From contig LR990056.1 of assembly GCA_905147135.1 (NCBI GenBank), forward strand, positions 6,520,001 to 6,584,000: 64,000 bases of DNA. Reading direction: 5' to 3'. The number at the start of each line of letters is the position of its first letter. Position 1 is the first letter of the stretch. Of the stretch, positions 52,516 to 61,962 are shown one piece after another. The position numbers were made by a program, and so were the translations under genes. Under the pieces are notes generated by a model. The model saw only the letters and a program-made list of their open reading frames with translations. It made no database searches and was not told the DNA's origin. Source of the DNA: Blastobasis lacticolella. Taxonomy: Eukaryota > Arthropoda > Insecta > Lepidoptera > Blastobasidae.

Positions 52516-52714
52516 TGGAATGTCACACAGAATTATAGCAATTACCTACGTGTTGCTTATTCGTTTTGAAATGAAATCGTTTCCCGGGAAAATGCTGTGC
52601 AAGGTTTTCGCAGTGCTATTTCAAGCGCAAGGCAATTTTGCTAGCGGTTGGAAAAGGAACTAAATTTGAAAGACAGCCAACAAGTACAACTCATGGCAAC
52701 TCCCGATAAAACAG

Positions 52715-52840
52715 TAGCAGGGACGCCTAAGTGCAGACTCCCATTGTGGGATAAGCCCGCCTTTGCAATGTATATTTATTTTCTTTTGTTATTGTTATTT
52801 ATGTAGTTATATGCAATAAAGAGTTTTTAGCTTTTTGGGC
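52715..52840 (+). repeat. LINE 3' UTR tail
   Basis: GCAGACTCCCATTGTGGGAT, AAGCCCGCCTTTGCAATGTA, then T-rich sequence and GCAATAAAGAGTTTTTAGC. GGATAAGCCCGCCTTTG...AATAAAGAG is the plus form of the same tail family. Confidence 0.55.
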
Positions 52841-53747
52841 GCCCCGAAAGACGCGGTGAGTGATTCTAAACAGATAATATACACAACGAAACAAAACATA
52901 ATTCATTTTCATCATCAAAAAAAATCAGAGTAACAACCATCAAAGTAAATAGACTCTTACATATGCTGAATGTTTACTATTAGCTTCGTAAATTGGGGAC
53001 TTGACTAGATTCAGTATAAATTATGAAACCATGTTATAATTAAAGAGCTTCAAATAGAAGAAAATAAATGAATTCCGTCATATGTATAATTTATAAATTA
53101 AGTAAAAAGATAAAAAGGAGCACAGTTGACGTCACAGTTCAAAGTCTCATACTTTCATTGAAGTGATCTGTTTTGACAGATCATAAAGAGTTGCTGATTT
53201 GACATTTAGTCAACTCACGTATTAGATAAGCACTCTATAAAAGTACAGTCAAAAGTGTAATAGTGTATATAAGCTAGTCTTACATAACAAAAACTGCCGC
53301 TAACATGCAGTTTCTTGCGAAATAAAGAAAAAACTGTCATTTGAGCGTAATTAATACCATTCTTTATCATTAATTAGCAATAACTCATTCTATAAGTGTA
53401 TTAAATCGCCTCTGGGCTTGTAATTACTAGGGTTTCAACGCTAACCAATTATTTGTGGCGTAAAAAAGTACCTACGACTACCTACTGTTAAGCACCTACC
53501 TCATTGAATTACAACATTATTTAGAAACAGCTGGCAACACGTTGATAATGGCCTACACCGGTTCTGATAAGAATTGCTACATTTGTAGATTTTATTATGT
53601 CAGTTGGAAGCAAGAGTTGTTTGATTTGTCTACATAGGAAATAGTAGGTGCTCGACTTTTCATTTACAATGAAGATAATTTTAATAGAAACATAATTTAG
53701 AAAGACAAATGCCGAAATTGGTAAGGTTTGGATGTTTGTTATTCCTT
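52841..53747. other. AT-rich sequence with a palindrome
   Basis: TGATCTGT-TTTG-ACAGATCA (53164-53183) is a perfect 8 bp hairpin. No repeat family or gene recognised. Confidence 0.35.
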
Positions 53748-54616
53748 CACGAAAAACTAAACGTATTTTGATGACATTTGACAGTAAAAAAGTTTAAAGC
53801 CAAGTATTCTTGGCTTTAATAGTAGTTTATGCAACTGTCATATAAAAGGGGGTATTAAAACATGATTGTCTGTTTATCATACGAGGCGTAGCCAAGTATG
53901 ATAATAGTTTGACAGGAGTGTTTTAATATCTTATTATATGCAGTTGCATACACTACTTTATCTACACTCATATTCTCATGTTAAAATATCGTACCTATAA
54001 TTTTCACAACTATGCTGGAAGTAAGCTGCGAGTCAGTTCTGTTGTACGAGTATCTACGCGTCGAGGATATCAAGCGGCGGGAAATTCACTTTACTACTTT
54101 CACATTTATCTATTTATTTGCCTAAAATAAGAAAAAACTTTCACAAACACAAATTACAACAATTACAAAGAAATATTCTGTTTAGCAGGAAAATAATTAC
54201 ACAGAATATAAACAGGATAATTTAAATTTTGTATTTGTTAAAGACATCTAAGTATTCAGCCTACATTACGCCGTGTCCCGGCGCCCGAAAATAAATTAGC
54301 TGGAAGCTAAGTTGAGAAAATTATAGGTACGATATTTTAACATAAAAATATGAGTGCACATAAAGTAGTGTATGCAACTGCATATAATTAGGTATTAAAC
54401 TACGCCTCGTATGATAAACAGACACTCATGTTTTAATACCCCCTTTTATATGACAGTTGCATAAACTACTATTTTTAAAATTTCATAGTCTGGCGTGAAA
54501 AAAGTGTACCCTTAAACGATGTTTTCGAATATGTTATTGAAACATTAAGCTATGAGTGTAGATAAACGTTATTACTGTCAAATATCAACAAAATCCGTTT
54601 AGTTTTCGTACATATG
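53748..54616. mobile_element. Large foldback element, multilayer inverted repeats
   Basis: Inner arms 53818-54010 and 54311-54474 are inverted copies, close to identical over long runs (AGTAGTTTATGCAACTGTCA, TATAAAAGGGGGTATTAAAA, GTCTGTTTATCATACGAGGC, TTAAAATATCGTACCTATAA). The left has an extra ~30 bp. Outer arms 53748-53795 and 54567-54616 pair again (CGAAAAACTAAACGTATTTT with CGAAAACTAAACGGATTTT; ATTTGACAGTAA). Each inner arm also pairs with itself (GTTTATGCAACTGTCATATAA with the inverse of TTATATGCAGTTGCATACAC). A perfect hairpin AAAGCCAAG-TATT-CTTGGCTTT sits at 53796-53817. Non-coding; superfamily unknown. Confidence 0.8.
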
Positions 54617-54767
54617 TTATAATATATCCCGAAATTAAATGTGGTTCCCTCGGGAATGGGTCTGGAATGTTTTAACCGAAATTTACGTGGACGAAGAAGA
54701 AAAAGCTAGTTTACAAGATAATTGAAGTCAAAACATAAAACACGACAAACAACAGCAAAAAACATCT

Positions 54768-54910
54768 GCCTGCATAGCATGACGAGCTCAGTCGCGCTAG
54801 ATGAAAGTTTGTGTCTCACTTACTTCAACGTAAATCGAAAAGAATAGCTAAACATTTCTCGCTCACTCGCACTCGACAAACTCTGCCTAGTTACGGGTGC
54901 TTATCCTAAA
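54768..54910 (+). repeat. Unnamed repeat O, copy 2
   Basis: GCCTGCATAGCATGACGAGC, TGTCTCACTTACTTCAACGT, AAATCGAAAAGAATAG, CTCGCTCACTCGCACTCGAC and AGTTACGGGTGCTTATCC, collinear with 50035-50165. Confidence 0.6.
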
Positions 54911-55062
54911 TATACTACCTAGCTACTTACGAGATAAAATTGTCCCAGGTACCATATCAAGGATAGGTGCCTAGCACTAATCGTTGACCCAAATAAAGGC
55001 CAGCCTTCTTGTCATTAGTAGCAATGTGCTTTTCTATACGTAGGTACCTCTAGGTAATAATA

Positions 55063-55344
55063 ATCATCTTGGCGTTAATGTCCCAGTTGTGTTCTCGCGC
55101 ACGAGGGCCGCCTTGATCATGATCCAGGATTTGGCAGATCAGATAATTACAGTGGAGCGACTACCGTCTGACCTCCGTGACCTCTACCACGGGAACCAGA
55201 CCAGATTGGATCATGGTTACACATTCAGTCGCCTGAATATGTACTTTCATCACAATTGTTTCCCTCGCCGTAAGCGCATCGGCTAGCATTCAACTAATGT
55301 ACATAACTCAGTCGAGACTCATTAGTACATGGCCGCAGTGGGAT
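55063..55344 (-). mobile_element. SINE-C, lacking the tRNA-like head
   Basis: Complete from CATCTTGGCGTTAATGTCCC to GTACATGGCCGCAGTGGGAT, where it stops just before the B-box. A 65-codon frame is the repeat in translation. Confidence 0.9.
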
Positions 55345-55719
55345 CGATAAAAGGGATCATGGTATCCAAAGGCCCCAGCGATTAGAAAAAGACCACAACT
55401 GATACACACCTCTAAGGGCGAGACACCTGATACCTCATATGCGGCTCGCCCAAAACGTAATCCAACACTGGATGACTGGAGCAAGCCGCCCCGAACCCGA
55501 CGAAGCCTTAAATGAGAGTAATCCAACTAGCGGCCAATACCCATTTATTGACCTTTCATTACCTATTGGTAACCATGGTTACGAGATTGGTGGGCCACGA
55601 TGCGCACGTAATTAAAGATAGGGAGGAAATTTCTTATACTTTTGTTCATACATTTATTAGAACAGATTAGAACCTGCGTTTATGTGGAACTGGCGTTTCC
55701 TAGGTCACGCTAAAAACTC
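55345..55719. other. Intergenic sequence, nothing recognised
   Basis: No recognised family or gene. Confidence 0.3.
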
Positions 55720-55870
55720 AATAATTGTCAAGAGGTATATTAGAAGTCTCCTTAGTGGCGGGCAACACATTGGTAGCGCCCCTGGTGCTGCTGTTGTCCA
55801 TAGTCGGCGGTGACCACTTTCCATCAGGTGGCCCGCATGCCTGTTTGTCTGCCGTATTACATAAAAAATA
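55720..55870 (+). mobile_element. Family D (LINE 3' end), plus copy
   Basis: ATTGTCAAGAGGTATATTAG, TGGTAGCGCCCCTGGTGCTG, GTGACCACTTTCCATCAGGT, TGTCTGCCGTATTACATAAA with a short A tail. Confidence 0.8.
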
Positions 55871-55889
55871 TATTTTTATTTCTATTTAT

Positions 55890-55965
55890 GTTATGTCATA
55901 CGGTAGGCAAACAGGCAAGCGGGCCATCTGATGGAAAGTGGTCACCACTGCCTATAGACATGCTG
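55890..55965 (-). mobile_element. Family D (LINE 3' end), minus copy
   Basis: TATGTCATACGGTAGGCAAA, CAGGCAAGCGGGCCATCTGA, AAGTGGTCACCACTGCCTAT, AGACAT. Tail-to-tail with the copy that ends 20 bp upstream. Confidence 0.8.
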
Positions 55966-56059
55966 CCATAGTTGGTGGCTAGACAGCGTTTCTTCTTAAA
56001 AGTCCCGTTGTTTTATTATTTTATATTATATTTTCTTATAAATATAGCTAACAGCGCCA

Positions 56060-56175
56060 CTCAAAAACTACTAAGCGGATTTTTCATTTTCATAAATAGA
56101 CGCAATTCATGAGGAAGATTTGAGAGTATAATTTGTTTAGGTTACTACCCGTGCGAAGCCGTAGCTGGTATTTAG
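56060..56175 (+). mobile_element. Helitron-like element, 3' part, diverged
   Basis: AAAACTACTAAGCGGATTTT, then GTTACTACCCGTGCGAAGCC, GTAGCTGGTATTT. The ACCCGTGCGAAGCC word is the same terminus seen inverted at 24545; the last bases are degraded. Confidence 0.55.
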
Positions 56176-58119
56176 TATACTACAAAATAGAACGTCCAAG
56201 ATTTTTCAATCGATCGTAGTAAATCTATTAATTTATTTTTGATAATGAATGTAAGATTGGCTAGATCAACTTAGTTACTTAATAGGTACAGAAAAATATT
56301 CAGTACAGCTCAAAATAATGATAATAGTAGATGCTTTATCAAACTAAATGTGTACTACACAAACATGAATTCGAAACAGGTAAAAGTAGACACGATTACA
56401 CACCCCCCGTTTGCGGCAGCCATTGTCGAATCGTAATTCAAAAAAGGAACGGTGACAATACATGCCTATTGAGTGTCGACAGATGTTGAATTCGAATTTC
56501 GAAATCTGTTTGCTGGTGAAAAAAAAAGTTAATAATACGTTCACGACAAATGGAAGGTTCGATATCGTCACGTTGACAAGAAATGCATGTGGTGACGTAA
56601 CCACATATGTGATTATGCGTTTAAATATGTAATTGTGTAGTAGCTACGTGTTGCGGACTACTATGTCAATGACATATCCAACATATGCTAGGTGATATGT
56701 TATTGTATGACCTTATACAGACACCAGCGCTGATGGTAGCTTGATGTCCTCATGTACAGTTTTCCAGATCCTATTTCAAATAGGTGGTTCAGTAGCGATG
56801 CAGCTGTTCTGCGGTTCTAGAATTTCGTTAAGGCAAGGATTGTACATTGTGATGTTAATTGTTTTTTTATAGGTAAAGGAATTATTTTTCTAGCGAGGAG
56901 AAAACTTTATCATATAATTATTGTAGGGTTACGTCTAGTATAAGATATTTTTTGTATCTTAGTGTATTGGTTGCTTATGATTTCTAAAATAAAGATGAAT
57001 AAATAGGTATAGATTTAGTATAAACCCTGATAATTAGGAGAAAAGTAAGTAAATCATGCTCTTCTATCAATCATTTAGTGCCAAAGCGGCATCGATGGTA
57101 AATGATCAACGCCACGCATAAAACGTATTATATTAGCGAGATTTGAGAAAACACCAAAATATATGGATTTTGATACATGTCACCATGTAGCACATTCTTT
57201 TAGTTTATTTGTAATTCCTTTCAATAAAAGCGAGGAGAGGTCTATCTATGTATTTTTCGTTCAAAAAGTGTTATATTCACGTCCTTTTTTTCTAAATAGG
57301 TGAAGAAGTAATTTAGAGCTTTAGTTAGAAAAATACATCTAATATCTAGTATATCGAATACCCATCTAAATCTAAAACGAAACCTTCATTTGGGCTGACT
57401 CTCTACATAGAGTCTATCGAACAAATTACGGAGCAGAGAGACTATTGAACTCTACCCACTTCTATACGTTGTGTAGAGCATTGTGTTATTCGCACAGATC
57501 GCCTTTTGTTTCCTACCTCTAATTAAGGCATCCGACGTTCATTTCATTGTGGTAGAGTTTGTAACGTTGTAGATGGCTGGGTGTAGAGACAGTTTGTATA
57601 TGTTTGCGCTAGAGATCAATACTGGTGTCTCTATTGTTTTGTTTTGTGCTTTTCTTTGCGGGTAGAAGCGATTTTTTTATTTGTTGGGTACTTTTTCGGT
57701 TTACCGCTGATTTGGGGGAAAAATGTATTGGGATAAGATGTACGTAGTCATCTAATGTAGTCAAATCAATTTAACACGATTACTCTGCAGTTACATGCTT
57801 TTTATCATAGATATTGTGGTGTGAATGATGATTCTTGCTAAGTAAATGTTGTAAAATATTTTGCCTATGCGTAATTTAGAACCTTTTCTTGGACAATATT
57901 GGTACTAATATTGGAGTCCCGTGTCAAAGAGTGCTAGTCAGATAGCTGTGTTCAACTATATTTTCTTTTTCTCAATGAACTCCTCTTTCACAGATAGGTA
58001 AGTATGTGATACTAATATTTACGTAGAGTAGTATTTTGTCGGACCTATTTTAGTTTTGAGTAGGACATATTGTGTACCTAATGCAAGTGATATTATGAAA
58101 AGAATACCTGTTATTATTA
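56176..58119. other. Long stretch without recognised features
   Basis: AT-rich; an 86-codon minus frame at 56344-56604 has no motif. (ATT)n just before the next element at 58108-58130. Confidence 0.4.
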
Positions 58120-58312
58120 TTATTATTATTTTTATGTTATCCGGCAGACAAACAGGCATGCGGGCCACCTGATGGAAAGTGGTCACCGCCACCTATGGAC
58201 ATCAGCAACACCAGGGGAGTCACCAATGCGTTGCCCGCCTCTGAAGAGACCTCTAAGATACCTCTTGAACGATCCCATGTGATAGTCCAAAGGAAACACT
58301 GTTACAAAATAA
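58120..58312 (-). mobile_element. Family D (LINE 3' end)
   Basis: TATTTTTATGTTATCCGGCA, GACAAACAGGCATGCGGGCC, AAGTGGTCACCGCCACCTAT, CATCAGCAACACCAGGGGAG, ACCTCTTGAACGATCCCATG, TGATAGTCCAAAGGAAACAC. On the minus strand CFLWTI(T/S)WDRSRGI parallels the copy at 18345. Confidence 0.85.
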
Positions 58313-58429
58313 GATTTTAATTAAGTAATTAAATAACCAAGTACGTTGATTCAAATGGATGACATTTTTGTAGTAAAATTTTGATAATTTTTTAATGTTT
58401 TCTAGTTCCAGAGGTATAGGTATGGACAG

Positions 58430-58482
58430 ACGGTCCGTGATGTAAAGTGGTCACCGTTGTCCAAGATCTACTTAGGCGAAGT
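58430..58482 (-). repeat. Family D fragment
   Basis: GACGGTCCGTGATGTAAAGT, GGTCACCGTTGTCCAAGATC. Same subfamily wording as at 1588. Confidence 0.5.
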
Positions 58483-59107
58483 CTGCTAAATTTAGATATT
58501 TAATCCTCATACTACTGACTCCATTACGATTGAGACAAATTTAGCATTCTGGTAAAAGTATTTATAGATAGAGTCTAATGAAATAGTAATAGACTTACAG
58601 TTGAATAAGTTGAGTCTCCTCCTAAAATCTACCAAAGGACTGCTGTCGTATTCTACAATCGAGGTGTAATTACTCTAGCAAATAGTTCAATTTTAATTCA
58701 ATGGAATGTTTCTTGAAATATTATGGTTTGTTTATTTAATTAAACCGATTTAGGGTTCAGTACATTTACAATCTAAGCCCAAGGAAGTGGACGCAGTCAG
58801 CCTTTGAAATGTCCTGAAGACATTAAACCTTTTGAAGAAATTGTAGTGTAATTTTAAACAGCTTTAAAATTTATTTTGCTTAAAATAAGTCATTCAAATC
58901 TTCGCGAATTACTCAATCGTGATAAAAAAAAATCGCCACATGTAATATAACCATTGAAATGTAGTTAAAAAAAAGAAATACTACGATATTAACGATAACA
59001 ATGCTGTATGCGACGTGCCGGCCGACGATCTATTGATCATTTTAGCTCAATCCCTATTAGCTTGGATCGATTAGGCCCCGCCCATTTGGAAGCCCACTGA
59101 ACATTAA
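58483..59107. other. Intergenic sequence, nothing recognised
   Basis: No recognised family or gene. Confidence 0.3.
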
Positions 59108-59430
59108 TTGGACGCGAAACTCCGTGCAGCAACGCCCATAATATACTCGCCTCTGTCCCACACGCAGGGGGATCGTATCTCCGTCTCGCGCAGACGGCGT
59201 TGGCTCTTTTATTTGCGCGGGCGCAGCGGCAATGCTTGCGCAGACTCCTTTCCAGAGAAAAATAGAATGTCAGCGGATTTTATTTTTATTTTACTCGTTC
59301 CGCCGGCCGCCGTCGTGTGCAATATTTGTATCGGATGGATCGTTTTTTTGCCGCGTTGCGGACGTCTAATTCGGAACGGGCCTGCGCCGGCGACGGCGGC
59401 GCTATCAGAAACCCTTTAAAACGCGCCGAA
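59108..59430. promoter_or_regulatory. CpG-rich block of ~320 bp
   Basis: The longest GC/CpG-rich stretch of the window: TCCGTCTCGCGCAGACGGCG, GCGCGGGCGCAGCGGCAATG, CCGCCGGCCGCCGTCGTGTG, GGCCTGCGCCGGCGACGGCG. A 103-codon frame (59108-59419) spans it, and a 64-codon minus frame overlaps its end. No protein domain or core promoter element is recognised. Of all patches here it is the best candidate for a promoter or first exon, on composition alone. Confidence 0.3.
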
Positions 59431-59759
59431 AGTTTTAAAGAATGATTTTTATATACGTGAATTTTTTCCTTTTTTTTCATTTTAATGGCGTCCGTCTCGT
59501 CCGAATGAAGTTGACAGTGTCGTGGAATCTTAAACGGCGCTTAGGAATTATTTTCGTGGACGAAATTATTTTTTGTTGGCACCTTTATATAGGTAATGTG
59601 GAAAAAAAATCTTTCAATGTTTTCGGAAAAAAGTTGCACAACAGTAGGGAACGTAATTAGATAATGGTGTTAGCAACGTTGTTTGTAACGTGTTGTGTAG
59701 TAATAGACGGTGATCTGCTTCAACTGCAAGTATTGCTATAACATGCGCCACTCGACGCT

Positions 59760-59820
59760 AGGTGGCGCCACGCTCCCAATAAGTCGTTTATAGGTTCTTT
59801 ATAAACGACTATTTTTTTTT
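59760..59820. repeat. CTCF-like word plus 11 bp hairpin and T-run
   Basis: AGGTGGCGC at 59760-59768 lies in the palindrome GTGGCGCCAC. Then AGTCGTTTATA (59782-59792), a 7 nt loop and TATAAACGACT (59800-59810) form a perfect 11 bp stem followed by a run of ten T. Hairpin plus T-run is also what a Pol III transcript end could look like. Confidence 0.55.
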
Positions 59821-60065
59821 ATACTATTTCGATTTTAGAATAATATATTTTTGATACTAGATTGTTTTTTTTTATTTATATTTAATATTTTTTGTATTAC
59901 ATATCTACTGTTACTATTTAAAGTACATTTAAATAGATAAAGATTAAGTAATTATTTAAATAAGTCAATTTATTTAGATTTTTGCGGATAATACTTAGGT
60001 ACCTATTGTTGTCATGCTCCTGATTATTTTTATATTGTGACGTAGGTACTATAAATATGTCGTAG
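59821..60065. other. AT-rich intergenic sequence
   Basis: Nothing recognised. Confidence 0.3.
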
Positions 60066-60270
60066 ATCGTCGGTGGCTGAGTGGTTACGGTATCCGACTC
60101 GTGAGTGAGGGGTAGCGGGTAGAGGCACTACGAAGTACTAATGTCTCCTTTCTGAGTATGTACATTAGTTAAATACTAACCGATGCTCTCGCGGTGAGGG
60201 AAAACATCGTGATGAACCCTCTCGTGCGCGAGAGCACAACCGGGACACTAGGTAACACCAAGATGATCAT
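60066..60270 (+). mobile_element. SINE-C, internally deleted, both ends present
   Basis: A-box TGGCTGAGTGG (60074-60084), GTATCCGACTCGTGAGTGAG, damaged B-box, CTGAGTATGTACATTAGTTA, GATGCTCTCGCGGTGAGGGA, then a jump to CTCTCGTGCGCGAGAGCACA, ACCGGGACACTAGGTAACAC, CAAGATGATCATGA. Confidence 0.85.
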
Positions 60271-60996
60271 GACTTATCTTTGTCGTACTCTAATTACTCT
60301 TATATCGTGAAGTGCTTTAAATAAGCCTTCATAAAAGACGCCCGTAGAAAGGAGGTGAACAAATAGTTATAATCTTCATAAATGTTCTGTTGTTTTAAGG
60401 CAAAGCTTATGAATACAGGTACCAATACACGCAACAGCGACACCATTACTTAATACATTTTTAAATTAAATTAATCATCTTACAAAACGCAAGACACAGC
60501 TGTTTATCAAAATCTCACAATAATTACTTACACATAGGTACATGTACTTTTACATCCTAGCAACTGGTAAACAGCCCGCATGTCTACAGAGCCTACATGA
60601 CCTAGGTCCCCTCCGTAAGCTCTAGCCTAGCTCTCAAGAGGCCTACACAGCGCCAGCCAAGCGTGCGATGCGGGGAACGTATACCTATGTATCTAACTAA
60701 GATTTAGATAGATATCTTACTCTCTATAGATTGCAGGTAGGTATAGATATTGTACCTGTATTTAGTTTTAATTTTTAAATTGTATATTAAGGTGCTTTTC
60801 CTGAAATAAAGAACTTTATTATTATTATATAGCTAAGGCTAGCTCTATTATTATATATTAGGTACGCCGTATTCCCATAATTTTTGGGATTCTTGTAGGT
60901 AAGCTACAAAACTGAAAAAAATCATGAAAATCCGTTCATTAATTATTGCGTGATTATAATTAATGAATATTAGTGAATGAGTAACCGACATCTAAC
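60271..60996. other. Intergenic sequence with a LINE-like tail
   Basis: CCTGAAATAAAGAACTTTAT with ATTATTATTAT (about 60800-60829) looks like a non-LTR tail. Otherwise nothing. Confidence 0.35.
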
Positions 60997-61362
60997 ATCA
61001 TCATCATCTTGGCGTTAATGTCCCGGTTGTGCTCTCGCGCACGAGGGCTTGGGGTCAGCCTTGATCCAGGATTCGGCATATCCGATAATTACAGTGGAGC
61101 GACTGCCATCTGACCTTCGTGGCCCTCAACCAGGGGAACCTGACCACATTGGATCATGGTTACACATTTAGTTGCCAGTAATAGCCATTTATAATGCAGT
61201 TTGAATGTAGGAGAATTTGTAGGATAAAGGCTTACGAAGTTTTCTTGCTGTAAAAGCATCACTTAGTATTCAACTATTGTATGTAAGTGGCAGTGGGATT
61301 CGAACCCGGAATCTCTCCCAATGCAAGTCGGATACCGTTACCACTAGTCCACCGATGCTCCT
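60997..61362 (-). mobile_element. SINE-C, full length with replaced middle
   Basis: Four ATC units, TTGGCGTTAATGTCCCGGTT, normal body to GGTTACACATTTAGTTGCC, then ~60 bp not seen in other copies (61178-61240). It resumes at GTAAAAGCATCACTTAGTAT and ends GTGGGATTCGAACCCGG (good B-box), CCACTAGTCCACCGATGCTC. Confidence 0.85.
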
Positions 61363-61384
61363 GTAAAATGCAACTAATCAGAGG

Positions 61385-61500
61385 TAATAAACCAGATAAG
61401 GCATACCCAGGGGCAGCAGCGGTTTCCATTGTGTATTTTAAGACACTGCGATCTCCCAATCACTGCGAACCTGGAGACTCAAGGAGTAGTGGACTGTTGT
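61385..61500 (+). repeat. Family A, degenerate
   Basis: GGGGCAGCAGCGGTTTCCAT, TGTGTATTTTAAGACACTGC, GATCTCCCAATC and AGTAGTGGACTGTTGT. Middle and 3' parts only. Confidence 0.6.
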
Positions 61501-61576
61501 AATCATCTTGGTGTCCATATCTGTGTCTAATACCCGCACCGACACCGCACACCGACACCGACAGTGTCATAGGAGG

Positions 61577-61833
61577 GTAGAGCTCGTCTAATCTAAAATG
61601 ACGCGCCCCACTATGGCATTAATGCACACAAGCAAGTTTAAAATATGGACGCAATACATATACAAATGCCGTTGTAATTGGTCATTCAGTTGCCGGTAAG
61701 ATTCAAACGTAGGAGCACGCGTCGTTCATTGGCTCCCACACAGATGAAGTGTCGTTATCAATATTTGCACTCACACATCGAAATCAACTAACTAAGTAGT
61801 GGGGCGCGTCATTTTAGACTAGACGAGCTCTAC
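61577..61833 (-). mobile_element. MITE-E copy 3, 257 bp
   Basis: GTAGAGCTCGTCTAATCTAA at the left and TCATTTTAGACTAGACGAGC, TCTAC at the right. The interior is the inverse complement of copies 1 and 2 and nearly identical to copy 2, sharing its ATACATATACAAATGCCG word. Confidence 0.9.
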
Positions 61834-61899
61834 ATATATTGTCTTAATTAAGATATTTTAAATATAAATGTGTCCGTTGTCTGTAATTGTAACTGTTAT

Positions 61900-61962
61900 T
61901 GTATCGTAATGTGCTATGTGTAATAAATGTCTTTTCTTTTCTTTCTTTCTTCTTTCTTTAAT
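61900..61962 (+). repeat. LINE-like tail with CTTT repeat
   Basis: ATGTGCTATGTGTAATAAAT followed by CTTTTCTTTTCTTTCTTTCT: polyadenylation-type signal plus simple-repeat tail. Confidence 0.45.

Noticed and set aside
19806..59116. Shared ACATTAATTGGACGC at about 19804 and 59101 as a duplicated regulatory module
   Set aside because: The similarity stops after 15 bases, and TTAATTG is a frequent word in AT-rich insect DNA.
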